DNA from: Chryseobacterium ureilyticum | GTDB lineage: Bacteria > Bacteroidota > Bacteroidia > Flavobacteriales > Weeksellaceae | DNA: 64,000 nt | Assembly (NCBI RefSeq): GCF_900156735.1 | Contig: NZ_FTOL01000003.1 | Span: 248,001-312,000 of the forward strand | Reading direction: 5' to 3' | Part shown: one piece after another, positions 34,079 to 43,288 of the stretch | Layout of the letters: each line of letters opens with the position of its first letter | Numbering within the stretch: position 1 is the stretch's first letter | The notes under the pieces: generated by a model | Seen by the model: only the letters and a program-made list of their open reading frames with translations | The model's database searches: none | What the model was told of the DNA's origin: nothing | Made by a program: the position numbers and the translations under genes

Positions 34079-34765
34079 TTATTTTTTAGTTTCGGTAGTC
34101 GTTTCAGTTGCTGGTGCCGCCGCTGTAGCTGCTGCCGGTGCTGCTGCTCCTTTTTTGAAAGCACTCATCACATACATAGCTACTCTCCATCTGTCTCCTG
34201 CGTTTAATTGTCCCGCATAAGATCCCATGGCATTTCTACCGTTTGTTAATACATAATGAACAGACCCTACTGTAAGCTCTCTATCAGCATAGTTCGGCAC
34301 TCCGGAGAATGCTCCTGTTTGTACAATTGGTCCTTGTCCATCACCTCCTGTTCCGTGACATGCAGCACAAGTGTGGTCGAACAATACTTTTCCTCTTTCA
34401 AGATCCTTAGCTGCATTAGCTGGGTTTAGAGGAGAAGCAGTAAGTTTTTTAGAAGCATCATAACCTGCGTTGTACTCGTCAACATTCTTTGGTTTCAACC
34501 CTTCTTCAAAAACTCCATCTTTATTTTGAGCAACTGATCCTTCTACTGGAGAAAGACCTGTTGCACCATTATTTCTAACAAAAGCCGGGATTTCATTTTC
34601 ATGATCTGAATACGCATCCTGAGCTTTCATCAATGGATCATAAGCTACCGGAAAATACATGTCCGGGAAGTATACCAATGGAGTGTTCTCCTTTGGTCCG
34701 CAAGAGTTAAGTAAAACTGTTGTTAAACCTAAAACTGCTGTAATTCTTAATACGTTCTTTTTCAT
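34079..34765 (-). CDS. actE: Alternative Complex III cytochrome c subunit ActE
   Basis: A 228-aa monohaem cytochrome c lipoprotein. The lipobox is LNSCGPK near residue 22; the haem motif CAACHG is at about 133-138 with a distal Met region (NGRNAMGSYAGQL). The C-terminus is an Ala/Thr-rich tail. It is the donor side of ACIII toward a cytochrome c oxidase that is not in this window. Confidence 0.93.
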   Translation of the reverse strand: MKKNVLRITAVLGLTTVLLNSCGPKENTPLVYFPDMYFPVAYDPLMKAQDAYSDHENEIPAFVRNNGATGLSPVEGSVAQNKDGVFEEGLKPKNVDEYNAGYDASKKLTASPLNPANAAKDLERGKVLFDHTCAACHGTGGDGQGPIVQTGAFSGVPNYADRELTVGSVHYVLTNGRNAMGSYAGQLNAGDRWRVAMYVMSAFKKGAAAPAAATAAAPATETTTETKK

Positions 34766-34766
34766 T

Positions 34767-35288
34767 TTAAGCGTCTTTAACAGTTATTTCTTCAACTCCA
34801 GTTTCAATTAGCAACTGCTTTACAGATTCTACATCTTCAGTTACGAATTCCATCATGAATTTATCGTCAGTAGTTCTTGGATCAGGATTCTGAGCTGGAG
34901 CTCCTGGATACATTTTGTTTCTAACTAAGAAAGTTAAAGACATCATGTGAGCTGCACAGAATACCATTAATTCAAACATTGGAACTACGAATGCCGGCAT
35001 GTTGTGTGCCCAGTCAAAAGCAGGTTTTCCACCGATGTTCTGAGGCCAGTCATGATTCATCACATACCAAGTTATTGTAGCACCAATGGTAACCCCATAA
35101 CAAGCATAGATGAAAGCTGCATCAGAAATTCTGGTTTTCTTTAACCCTAAAGCTTTGTCTAGTCCGTGAACCGGAAACGGAGTATAAACCTCGTTTATTG
35201 CGATTCCTTTATCGTTGAATGCTTTAACGCCGTTCATTAAATCGTCGTCGTCAGCATAAAGTCCGTATACAATTTTAGTGGTGCTCAT
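34767..35288 (-). CDS. actD: Alternative Complex III subunit ActD (DUF3341)
   Basis: A 173-aa DUF3341 subunit of ACIII. The soluble head (KIVYGLYADDDDLMNGVKAF and EVYTPFPVHGLDKALGL) precedes two membrane segments (ISDAAFIYACYGVTIGATITWYV and FVVPMFELMVFCAAHMMSLTFL). The frame opens at 35315, but MSTTKIVYG at 35288 is the usual start; it overlaps the actC stop by 14 bp, a sign of coupling. Confidence 0.93.
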   Translation of the reverse strand: MSTTKIVYGLYADDDDLMNGVKAFNDKGIAINEVYTPFPVHGLDKALGLKKTRISDAAFIYACYGVTIGATITWYVMNHDWPQNIGGKPAFDWAHNMPAFVVPMFELMVFCAAHMMSLTFLVRNKMYPGAPAQNPDPRTTDDKFMMEFVTEDVESVKQLLIETGVEEITVKDA

Positions 35289-36672
35289 CTCCTTCTTTTG
35301 CTTTATAAGTTTCACCTGAGATTTTCAAAATCGATTTTAATTCAGCCTGTGCAATTACAGGGAATGTTCTTGCATATAATAAGAATAATACAGAGAAGAA
35401 TCCGATAGTTCCTAAGTATACACCTACATCAATGATCGTTGGCTTAAACATTGTCCAAGATCCTGGTAAGTAGTCTCTAGAAAGGTTGATAACGATGATA
35501 TCAAAACGCTCAAACCACATACCGATGTTGATGATCAATGCAACAATGAATGTCCAGATAATGTTCGTTCTAGCTTTTTTGAACCAGAAAGAAGCAGGAA
35601 CCACAAGGTTACAGATAATCAATGACCAGAATGCCCACCAGTAAGGTCCTACTGCAGCACCTGGAGAAAGGTAAGTAAAGTCTTCAAATCTAGATCCTGA
35701 ATACCATCCGATGAAATATTCAGTAGCATAAGCTACAGTTACCATACCACCTGTAAGTACGATTACGATGTTCATAATTTCGATATGATACATTGTAATA
35801 TATTCTTCTAAGTGACATACTTTTCTAGCAACCAACAATAGTGTTTGTACCATTGCAAATCCTGAGAAGATCGCACCAGCAACGAAGTAAGGAGGGTAGA
35901 TAGTTGAGTGCCATCCTTTAATTACTGAAGTCGCGAAGTCAAAAGATACGGTTGTGTGTACTGAGAATACAAGTGGAGTTGCTAAACCTGCAAGAACCAA
36001 AGAAAGTTCTTCGAATCTCTGCCAGTGTTTTGCTTTACCACCCCAACCGAATGCAAGGAAAGTATAAATCTTCTTAGTCCAAGGAGTCTTAGCTCTATCT
36101 CTGATCATTGCAAAGTCAGGGATAAGTCCCATAAACCAGAATACAGTTGATACAGAGAAATACGTAGAGATCGCAAATACGTCCCAAAGTAGAGGAGAGT
36201 TGAAGTTCCCCCAAAGAGAACCGAATTGGTTTGGTAATGGGAATACCCAGTATCCTACCCAAACTCTACCCATGTGAATTACAGGGAAGATTGCTGCCTG
36301 TACAACCGCAAAGATCGTCATCGCCTCTGCAGATCTGTTTACAGACATTCTCCATCTCTGTCTAAATAATAATAATACCGCTGAGATTAGGGTTCCGGCG
36401 TGACCGATACCTACCCACCATACGAAGTTGGTAATATCCCAACCCCAGTTAATAGTTCTGTTAAGCCCCCATGATCCAATACCTGTTCCGATAGTATAAG
36501 CGATACATCCGAATCCATAGATGAATAGAACTAAGGCTGCATATAATGAAATCCACCATAATTTACCTGCTCTTTCTTCGATAGGTCGTGCAATATCTTC
36601 TGTGATATCGTGATAAGTTTTGTGACCAATAATTAGAGGTTCCCTTATCGGAGCTTCGTAATGTCCTGACAT
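35275..36672 (-). CDS. actC: Alternative Complex III membrane subunit ActC (NrfD-like)
   Basis: A 465-aa polytopic NrfD/PsrC-like subunit with about ten membrane segments; it holds the menaquinol-oxidising site of ACIII. Conserved blocks are NFVWWVGIGHAGTLISAVLLLFRQRWR, GYWVFPLPNQFGSLWGNFNSPLLWDVFAISTYF, VHTTVSFDFATSVIKGWHSTIYPPYFVAGAIFSG and AWWAFWSLI. Third gene of the operon; spacing to actB is 25 bp. Confidence 0.95.
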   Translation of the reverse strand: MSGHYEAPIREPLIIGHKTYHDITEDIARPIEERAGKLWWISLYAALVLFIYGFGCIAYTIGTGIGSWGLNRTINWGWDITNFVWWVGIGHAGTLISAVLLLFRQRWRMSVNRSAEAMTIFAVVQAAIFPVIHMGRVWVGYWVFPLPNQFGSLWGNFNSPLLWDVFAISTYFSVSTVFWFMGLIPDFAMIRDRAKTPWTKKIYTFLAFGWGGKAKHWQRFEELSLVLAGLATPLVFSVHTTVSFDFATSVIKGWHSTIYPPYFVAGAIFSGFAMVQTLLLVARKVCHLEEYITMYHIEIMNIVIVLTGGMVTVAYATEYFIGWYSGSRFEDFTYLSPGAAVGPYWWAFWSLIICNLVVPASFWFKKARTNIIWTFIVALIINIGMWFERFDIIVINLSRDYLPGSWTMFKPTIIDVGVYLGTIGFFSVLFLLYARTFPVIAQAELKSILKISGETYKAKEGDEHH

Positions 36673-36697
36673 TTTTTACCTATTTATTATTTAAACT

Positions 36698-39600
36698 TTA
36701 TTTTTCTACTCTGTTTCTTACTTTAGTGTGATAGAACACGTTTGGTTTTGTTCCGATCTCTTCAAGTAAATAATATCTTCTGTTAGAGGCATATACCTTT
36801 CTAATTGAAGAATCTTTATCATTCATGTCTCCAAATGTCATTGCACCAGTAGAACAAGCTTTAGAACAAGCTGTCTGGAATTCTCCATCCTGCACTCTTC
36901 TTCCTTCTTTCTTAGCCTCAAGAATTGTATTCTGAGTCATTTGGATACACATTGAACATTTCTCCATTACCCCTCTAGTTCTTACAACTACGTCTGGGTT
37001 AAGTACCATTCTTCCTAAATCGTTGTTCATGTTGTAATCGAACTTGTCATTTAGGTTATAAGTAAACCAGTTAAAACGTCTTACTTTGTACGGACAGTTG
37101 TTTGCACAATATCTAGTACCGATACATCTGTTGTAAGCCATATGGTTTTGACCTTGCTTACCGTGTGAAGTAGCCGCTACCGGACATACAGTTTCACATG
37201 GAGCGTGGTTACAGTGCTGACACATTACTGGTTGGAAGATTACATCCGGATTATCAGCAGGGTGGTTTAATGCACCTCCGTCTTTGTTGAATGCAGTACC
37301 ATACAATTCAGGTACAGCCATTCCTTCTTTTAATCCTTCATATACTTCTACTTTCTGTCTTGAAGAATAGTAACGGTCAATTCTTAACCAATACATATCT
37401 CTAGACATTCTTACTTCTTCTTTACCTACTACAGGAACGTTGTTCTCAGCTTGACAAGCAATGATACATGCTCCACAACCTGTACAAGAGTTCAAGTCGA
37501 TAGATAAGTTGAAGTGAGGACCGTCAGTATCATCAAATGCATCCCAAAGGTCGATCTTTCTTGCTGGAAGAGCTCCACTGATTGTGTGGTATTCCAAAGG
37601 TTTATTCCATCCTTTGTGCTCGTCATCAAATGGTACATTGATGAATTCAGCTAAAGGAACTTCTTTAGCGATTTCGTAACGACCCATTAATGTATTTTGA
37701 AGCTGGATACCTGCGAACTCGTGATCTTCTCCTGTTTTCTCAATTTTAACACCTGAAATAGCAAGGTTAGAACCATCGAATAGAGGATAAGCATTTACAC
37801 CAGTATCTGCTGTAGCTCCTGAGTTTTTCTTACCATATCCAAGAGCAAGACCTACTGATCCTTCTGCTTGACCTGGCTGTACGAATACAGGAACGTCTTT
37901 TATTGTAACTCCGTTTACAGTAAGGTTTACGATAGAACCATCTAACTGCATTCTTGCGTTAAGATCGTTATCAATAGCAAACTTTTCTGCGTCTTTTGGA
38001 GAAATTGTCAAGTAGTTATCCCAAGCCATTCTAGTGATCGGGTCAGGTAATTCTTGTAACCAAGGGTTGTTTGCCTGAGTTCCGTCTCCCATAGAAGTCT
38101 TAGTGTATAATACTAATTCTAATTCAGAAGCTTTGAAGTTTCCTAATTCAGCAACAGCCTGTGCAGCGTTTCCACCTGCATAAGATAATGTTGTTGAGTT
38201 AGTAGAAGGATTGATACCGTTGTATAATGCTTTGTTGAAAGAAGTACCACCTAAAAGAGAAGCAGAGTTTGCTTTTAAATAATCGTAGTAGTTATTTGCA
38301 GCATTGTTCTTACCATTTTTCCATACCAATAGAGATTCTTCAATCTGTCTTGATTTGTAGATCTTTTGGATCGTAGGCTGCATTAATGAATATACTCCAG
38401 TCTGTGGTTCGATATCTCCCCAAGACTCTAACCAGTTAGCAACTGGGATAACAGCCTTAGCTGCTTTGTACATTTCATTTTTCTTATCAGCAACAGCGAT
38501 TACGTAAGGAACTTTAGATAAAGACTTTTTGAAGTCTTCTCCTTTTGGATGAGCATAGATAGGATCTACGTTGTTTGTAATTAATACACCAACTTGTCCA
38601 CCGTTTACCCATCCTAGGAATTCCTGGTATCTTGCACCGTTGAATTCTTTTAGGAAGTTTGCTTTACCTGTGAAAGCTACTGAACCTAATTTTTGGTTGA
38701 TTAAGTGAGCTAAAACCTGTGCTCCTTTAGAACCGTCAGCGAAAACGACAGCCTTGCTACCTTTTGCTTTCAATTCGTTTGCAATTTCAGTAGCAGTCTT
38801 ATCAGAAGTACCACCACCTACGATTGCATTGTAAACTTCAACTAATGTTTTGTTTACTGCACTTGGTTTTAATCTATATCTTGAGTCAGCATTAGCACCA
38901 GTTAATGACATGTTAGCTTCCACTTGGATGTGTCTCAACATGTTTGCTCCCGGTTTTCTAGCTGCTGCATAAGAAGACTCTAAGCTTGATGCGTTATAGT
39001 CCCCTAAGAAATCAGCTTGGAAAGAAACTACCAATTCAGAACCGTTAAGGTCATAAACAGGTAATGCTCTTTGCCCGAATACTTCCTGAGCAGCATCTAG
39101 TCCTGCAGAGTAAGGGAAAGCATCGAATGTTACTAATTCAGCTGTAGGATATTTTGCTTTGAATTCAGCAAATAACTTTTTGAAAGTTGGTGAAGCAAAA
39201 GAGTGTGATAGAACCACAATCTTTTTGCCTGACGCTTTTGCTTCTTCTAGACCTTTAATAACAAAACTATCTACTTTATCGAAAGTTTCATCTTTACCGT
39301 CTAGTTTAGGCTGCTTTACTTTATCGTTATCATAAAGAGAAAGTACACTTGCCTGAGCTCTTGCGTTAGTTTTACCTAAATCACCACCAGCTGGGTTTGG
39401 TTCAATCTTGATTGGTCTACCTTCACGAGTTTTTACTAAAACACTAGCAAAGTCGAACCCATCAAAATATGTTGAAGCGTAATAATTAGGGATTCCCGGA
39501 ATAATATCATGCGGTTTTACCACATAAGGAATCGTTTTGATTACCGGAGCTTCACAAGCAGCTAATGTTACTGCTGCTGTAGAGAATCCTAGTAATTTAA

Positions 39601-39760
39601 GGAAATCTCTTCTTGAAGTACTTGATCCGTTTGTCTCAGCATCTCCAAGGAAATCTTCTACCGGAATTTCTTCCTGAAACTCTTTCTGAGCCAGCTTATT
39701 ATTTAAAGCTGGATCTTTAAGTTCATGAATACTTCTGAATTGTATTTTGTTTGAAGCCAT
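36698..39760 (-). CDS. actB: Alternative Complex III iron-sulfur/molybdopterin-like subunit ActB
   Basis: A 1020-aa fusion of an inactive molybdopterin-oxidoreductase domain and a four-cluster ferredoxin domain. A twin-arginine signal SRRDFLKLLGFS (Arg50-Arg51) followed by TLAAC (Cys69) sits behind a 49-residue extension, as in other ActB proteins. Ferredoxin motifs lie at about 759-965: CTGCGACIIAC, CQHCNHAPCETVC, CIGTRYCANNCP and CSMCIQ with CSKAC. The Mo-domain (about 75-740) has no clear cofactor ligands, matching known ACIII structures. It transfers electrons within the periplasmic arm. Confidence 0.95.
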   Translation of the reverse strand: MASNKIQFRSIHELKDPALNNKLAQKEFQEEIPVEDFLGDAETNGSSTSRRDFLKLLGFSTAAVTLAACEAPVIKTIPYVVKPHDIIPGIPNYYASTYFDGFDFASVLVKTREGRPIKIEPNPAGGDLGKTNARAQASVLSLYDNDKVKQPKLDGKDETFDKVDSFVIKGLEEAKASGKKIVVLSHSFASPTFKKLFAEFKAKYPTAELVTFDAFPYSAGLDAAQEVFGQRALPVYDLNGSELVVSFQADFLGDYNASSLESSYAAARKPGANMLRHIQVEANMSLTGANADSRYRLKPSAVNKTLVEVYNAIVGGGTSDKTATEIANELKAKGSKAVVFADGSKGAQVLAHLINQKLGSVAFTGKANFLKEFNGARYQEFLGWVNGGQVGVLITNNVDPIYAHPKGEDFKKSLSKVPYVIAVADKKNEMYKAAKAVIPVANWLESWGDIEPQTGVYSLMQPTIQKIYKSRQIEESLLVWKNGKNNAANNYYDYLKANSASLLGGTSFNKALYNGINPSTNSTTLSYAGGNAAQAVAELGNFKASELELVLYTKTSMGDGTQANNPWLQELPDPITRMAWDNYLTISPKDAEKFAIDNDLNARMQLDGSIVNLTVNGVTIKDVPVFVQPGQAEGSVGLALGYGKKNSGATADTGVNAYPLFDGSNLAISGVKIEKTGEDHEFAGIQLQNTLMGRYEIAKEVPLAEFINVPFDDEHKGWNKPLEYHTISGALPARKIDLWDAFDDTDGPHFNLSIDLNSCTGCGACIIACQAENNVPVVGKEEVRMSRDMYWLRIDRYYSSRQKVEVYEGLKEGMAVPELYGTAFNKDGGALNHPADNPDVIFQPVMCQHCNHAPCETVCPVAATSHGKQGQNHMAYNRCIGTRYCANNCPYKVRRFNWFTYNLNDKFDYNMNNDLGRMVLNPDVVVRTRGVMEKCSMCIQMTQNTILEAKKEGRRVQDGEFQTACSKACSTGAMTFGDMNDKDSSIRKVYASNRRYYLLEEIGTKPNVFYHTKVRNRVEK

Positions 39761-39783
39761 TTATACTTCTAATTTTTTAGTTA

Positions 39784-41142
39784 TTAATAATGACATTTAC
39801 CACACTCAAGACCTCCAATTGCATCTACCGTGATTTTACCTCCATCTTGTGGATATTGTTTTTTCAACTTGTCGTGTAGATTCTTGAAGTACTCTTTATT
39901 ATAACCGTTGTTCATATCAACCTCAGTCGTTCTGTGGCACTCGATACACCATCCCATAGTAAAGTCGTTAGCCATCTGAACAACATTCATTGTATCAATT
40001 TTTCCGTGACAAGCTTTACATACAACATCAATTTTGTTGTTAGGATTCTTTTTGTTGAAAGAATTGATGATCGCTTGTTCACCAGCAATTACGTGCTGAG
40101 AGTGGTTGAAGTAAACGAAGTCTGGCATGTTGTGGATTCTTGTCCATTCAACCGGTTGTGTTTTTCCTGTGTACTGTTGTTTCGCAGGATCCCAACCTGT
40201 AGCCGCATAGATCTTCTGGATTTCTCCATCATAGAATGCCTTATCTTTTCCTGGCTCCATGTAGTGATCTGCGTTGTATTCAGAAATTGTTCTGTGACAG
40301 TTCATACAAACGTTCATAGAAGGAATTTCAGATACCTTTCCGTATTTAGCACTAGAGTGACATAATTGACAGTCAATTTTTTGTTCTCCAGCGTGGATTT
40401 TGTGTGAGAAGTAGATAGGCTGCTCAGGCTTATAACCTTTGTAAACACCGATCCACATTAGCCAGTTCCAAACTCCGTAAGCAGCAAGAATAGCAAGAAT
40501 AGCTATTAATCCTTTTCCTACATAGTGGAACTTCTCATACATTTCCTTGAACGAACGAACTCTCGTTTCGTTAAGCCCTGTCAGTTCTTCAGATTGACCC
40601 AGTTTCACTAATTGTCTTAGTTTCACCAAAATCCAAACTAATAAACCAGCGATTGCTAATAAGGAAATGATTACAATGTTTGTAGTAGATTTGTCTGCAG
40701 GAGCTGCTGTATCAGCGCCAGCTGCAGGAGTTGCTTCCGTTTTTTTCTCTTCCGGAGCTGGTGGATTAGTAGTGAAAGCTAAAATGTCGTCTATATCCTT
40801 ATCTGTAAGATTTGGAAAGACCTGCATTTCAGTCTTATTATACTTTTCAAAAATCTCATTGGCGTATTTATCCCCAGAAGCTCTAAGAGCTTTGTTGTCT
40901 TTGATCCACTTGTGAAGCCAATCTTTGTCTACACCACCTTCTGTCTTTACACGTTCTACAACCCCTTTTAATGGAGGTCCTACAACTTGTTTGTCCAGCG
41001 CGTGACATGCAGTACAATTCGCTTTGAAAAGTTTCTCTCCGTTTTTAGGATCGCCGTCTTGCCCGTAAAATGAAGCACTGGTTGATAGCAATAAGCCTAT
41101 TGCGATCAACGTTTTTTTATAATGCTTTCTCCAACTAATCAT
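39784..41142 (-). CDS. actA: Alternative Complex III multihaem cytochrome c ActA with N-terminal cytochrome c
   Basis: A 452-aa membrane-anchored cytochrome with six CxxCH haem motifs. Residues 1-27 are a signal anchor. An N-terminal monohaem cytochrome c (Cys43-His47, CTACH) is joined by a Pro/Ala linker and a membrane segment (NIVIISLLAIAGLLVWILV) to a second segment and the pentahaem core (CQLCH near 257, CMNCH, CKACH, CIECH, CGKCH near the end). Classical ActA has five haems, so the sixth comes from the fused domain. First gene of the ACIII operon. Confidence 0.94.
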   Translation of the reverse strand: MISWRKHYKKTLIAIGLLLSTSASFYGQDGDPKNGEKLFKANCTACHALDKQVVGPPLKGVVERVKTEGGVDKDWLHKWIKDNKALRASGDKYANEIFEKYNKTEMQVFPNLTDKDIDDILAFTTNPPAPEEKKTEATPAAGADTAAPADKSTTNIVIISLLAIAGLLVWILVKLRQLVKLGQSEELTGLNETRVRSFKEMYEKFHYVGKGLIAILAILAAYGVWNWLMWIGVYKGYKPEQPIYFSHKIHAGEQKIDCQLCHSSAKYGKVSEIPSMNVCMNCHRTISEYNADHYMEPGKDKAFYDGEIQKIYAATGWDPAKQQYTGKTQPVEWTRIHNMPDFVYFNHSQHVIAGEQAIINSFNKKNPNNKIDVVCKACHGKIDTMNVVQMANDFTMGWCIECHRTTEVDMNNGYNKEYFKNLHDKLKKQYPQDGGKITVDAIGGLECGKCHY

Positions 41143-41189
41143 TTAAATTATCTTATGTTAGTAAATTATTGAACATTCAATCAATTCCG

Positions 41190-41197
41190 CAAAAATA
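41190..41197 (-). promoter_or_regulatory. -7 box of the Alternative Complex III operon
   Basis: Minus-strand TATTTTTG, 47 bp before actA; -33 not clear. Confidence 0.5.
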
Positions 41198-41279
41198 ATA
41201 TTTTTAACAGAAATTTAACGGCATATCTAAAAGGGAAAATATCATTTACGTTTAATTTGTATTGATTCTAAATAACCTG

Positions 41280-41311
41280 TTTGGTATAGTTTTTTAATTT
41301 GTATAAATTTG
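41280..41311 (+). promoter_or_regulatory. Promoter of the SPOR-domain protein gene
   Basis: TTTG (41280-41283), 20 bp, TAAATTTG (41304-41311); the ATG is 15 bp downstream. One of the best consensus promoters in the window. Confidence 0.8.
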
Positions 41312-41326
41312 CGGAAACAAGTTTAA

Positions 41327-41884
41327 ATGAGAAATTTGATCAAAATATTTTCGATATTATCATTATTTGGTTTTTATAGTATTGAAGCCCAGCAGGTTGT
41401 TAAAAAAGATACGCTTTCAGGAACGGAGCTTGTCATGACAATGGATTCTAAAATAAGTGCAGCCTTGGAAGGAATCGAAGGCAAATGTTCTAAGGTGGCT
41501 ACAAATAATTCCACCAAAGATTATAGCAATAATGATTCTGCTATCTCTTCAGGAGCGATTACCAAACCTCCAAAGATTTATGTACCGAATAGGGAATTGA
41601 CTAACGCTGAAATCTGTAAGAAAAATCCTAGAATTTTGGGATATAAAATTCAGATTACAACGGTGAAAAGTAATGAAGAAGCAAACGAAGTAAAGTCTTA
41701 TTTCAGGAAGAGATTTCCTAATCTGAAAGTAGAAACAGATGCTTCTTTAAGACCGAATTATAAAATTCTGGCAGGAAGTTATTTCACTAAACAAAGTGCT
41801 TCTGGAGATCTTTCAAGAATCAGAGAATACTTCAAATCTGCGGTTGCTGTACAATATAGAATTTTCTGTGCTGAAGCAAAATAG
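41327..41884 (+). CDS. Secreted SPOR-domain protein
   Basis: A 185-aa periplasmic protein. Signal peptide residues 1-21, ending IEAQ. The last 80 residues (LGYKIQITTVKSNEEANEVKSYFRKRFPNLKVETDASLRPNYKILAGSY then KSAVAVQYRI) form a SPOR-like fold, which binds denuded peptidoglycan glycans. The middle (CSKVATNNSTKDYSNN) is a polar linker. Its role in cell-wall turnover or division is inferred from the domain. Monocistronic, divergent from the ACIII operon. Confidence 0.85.
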   Translation: MRNLIKIFSILSLFGFYSIEAQQVVKKDTLSGTELVMTMDSKISAALEGIEGKCSKVATNNSTKDYSNNDSAISSGAITKPPKIYVPNRELTNAEICKKNPRILGYKIQITTVKSNEEANEVKSYFRKRFPNLKVETDASLRPNYKILAGSYFTKQSASGDLSRIREYFKSAVAVQYRIFCAEAK

Positions 41885-41910
41885 AATGAATAAATTTAGG
41901 TGTAAGAAAT

Positions 41911-41942
41911 ATAAAAGCTGAGAATTTTCTCAGCTTTTTTTT
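41911..41942. terminator. Bidirectional terminator
   Basis: AAAAGCTGAGA (41913-41923) pairs with TCTCAGCTTTT (41928-41938), followed by further T residues. Shared by the convergent SPOR gene and the polytopic membrane-protein gene, whose stop is at 41941. Confidence 0.85.
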
Positions 41943-43218
41943 ATTGATAATAAGTTTCTAAAAACCAAAAAAATTCTGACATTCTAGTGATGTTATTTGA
42001 AAGTAAATAGACGAATAATATACTGACTGTTAAAGTTAAGAATGCAGTCATTTTTGATGATGATCTGTAAGTGTAGAACAGCCATCCTATGAGTATTGGG
42101 TATACGAAAACGAAGTGTCCGCCATAGATATAAGAAGTATGCAACCCGAATCTCATGATGCAATGAATGATGATGTCTATGAAAAATGAAATGGCGATTA
42201 TCTGCACCCATTTATTTTTAAAATTCTTTATATAACTCCAACTTACCAGCAGTAATATTACGGATACAAAAATATAAGGAAATACTGATGAATAAAGGTC
42301 CATATAAAGAGCTTTAAAGTGAAATCCTTTCATATTGTGCTTGTCTGAAATAATGAAACTCGGAAATAATATATTGCCTCCGAAAAAGAAAGAAATAATC
42401 ATGTCCCAGGTTGGCATAGACTCTACATTGGAAAACTTTTCATATTGTTGGTTTGTCTTTGAAAAGATATTCTGATACTTGAAATCAATTCTGTTGAGAT
42501 AGAGTAATGCGTATATGATGATAGCGATTGATCCTCTTAAAATGGCGCTTGCTATTTTCTTCCAATCTTTAAAAAGTTCTTTTTCAAATAATACAGGAAT
42601 AAAAACTTTTACAATGTTTGTAACGGTAAGTCCCCCGATCGTAATACTTGCCATTGATAGTGCTCCTGCAGGTATTTTTTGTTCCCTTTTTAGCTTTATG
42701 GCAGCGTAGTAATTGTAAAGTGAAAGGAAAAATAGGGTGTAAGTAAAATTTTCCGGAGTAAAAGAAAGAATAATATTTGTTGAAAATATTCCGAAGAATA
42801 AAGTAATCAAAAGACTGTAAAATAAGGGAAGCCGGATAATGTTCTTTAGGTATTTAAAGATCTGAACAATATTTAACGTAATGATAATATTGCTCAACCA
42901 AGCTAATGTAAGTCTGAAATTTACATCCATTTTTCCACCTGATATGAAAAGACAGAATTCTCTGATCCAATTGAAAAAATAATAAGAGAGCGGGTGTCTT
43001 TCAAAACTACCTCCGGTCATTAGAATTGATTTGTTATCAAAGCTGAAATAGGCATCCCATGGAATTCTGCTGTCAAAGATGATTCTGTAATGGACAGCAA
43101 TGTAAGAACCCAAAATTCCATAACAGGTAATGAAAAAAAGGAAAACAGCTAATTCTGTATAGGAGGATGGGAAAACCAACCTGAAAAAATGAATGAATTT
43201 TGTTTTGATAAGAGACAC
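41941..43218 (-). CDS. Polytopic membrane protein, DUF6080-like
   Basis: A 425-aa membrane protein with about ten hydrophobic segments. From memory it resembles DUF6080 of Bacteroidota; the first block (GILGSYIAVHYRIIFDSRIPWDAYFSFDN then ERHPLSYYFFNWIREF) is a large extracytoplasmic loop with Asp/Arg and His residues, as in GT-C glycosyltransferases. A role in glycan or lipid transfer is speculative. Transcribed from its own TACTTTTG box behind the selO terminator. Confidence 0.75.
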   Translation of the reverse strand: MSLIKTKFIHFFRLVFPSSYTELAVFLFFITCYGILGSYIAVHYRIIFDSRIPWDAYFSFDNKSILMTGGSFERHPLSYYFFNWIREFCLFISGGKMDVNFRLTLAWLSNIIITLNIVQIFKYLKNIIRLPLFYSLLITLFFGIFSTNIILSFTPENFTYTLFFLSLYNYYAAIKLKREQKIPAGALSMASITIGGLTVTNIVKVFIPVLFEKELFKDWKKIASAILRGSIAIIIYALLYLNRIDFKYQNIFSKTNQQYEKFSNVESMPTWDMIISFFFGGNILFPSFIISDKHNMKGFHFKALYMDLYSSVFPYIFVSVILLLVSWSYIKNFKNKWVQIIAISFFIDIIIHCIMRFGLHTSYIYGGHFVFVYPILIGWLFYTYRSSSKMTAFLTLTVSILFVYLLSNNITRMSEFFWFLETYYQ

Positions 43219-43233
43219 GGGTCAAATTTTTTG

Positions 43234-43241
43234 CAAAAGTA
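43234..43241 (-). promoter_or_regulatory. -7 box of the polytopic membrane-protein gene
   Basis: Minus-strand TACTTTTG, 16 bp before the start codon. Confidence 0.45.
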
Positions 43242-43246
43242 AAATA

Positions 43247-43272
43247 AAAAACCACCAAAGTAGGTGGTTTTA
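43247..43272 (-). terminator. selO terminator
   Basis: AAAACCACC (43248-43256) pairs with GGTGGTTTT (43263-43271), with T6 following on the minus strand. Confidence 0.85.
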
Positions 43273-43288
43273 TTAATATTGTTAATTA

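Noticed and set aside
39934..40365. Plus-strand 143-codon frame inside actA
   Set aside because: Antisense to a multihaem cytochrome with all haem motifs intact.
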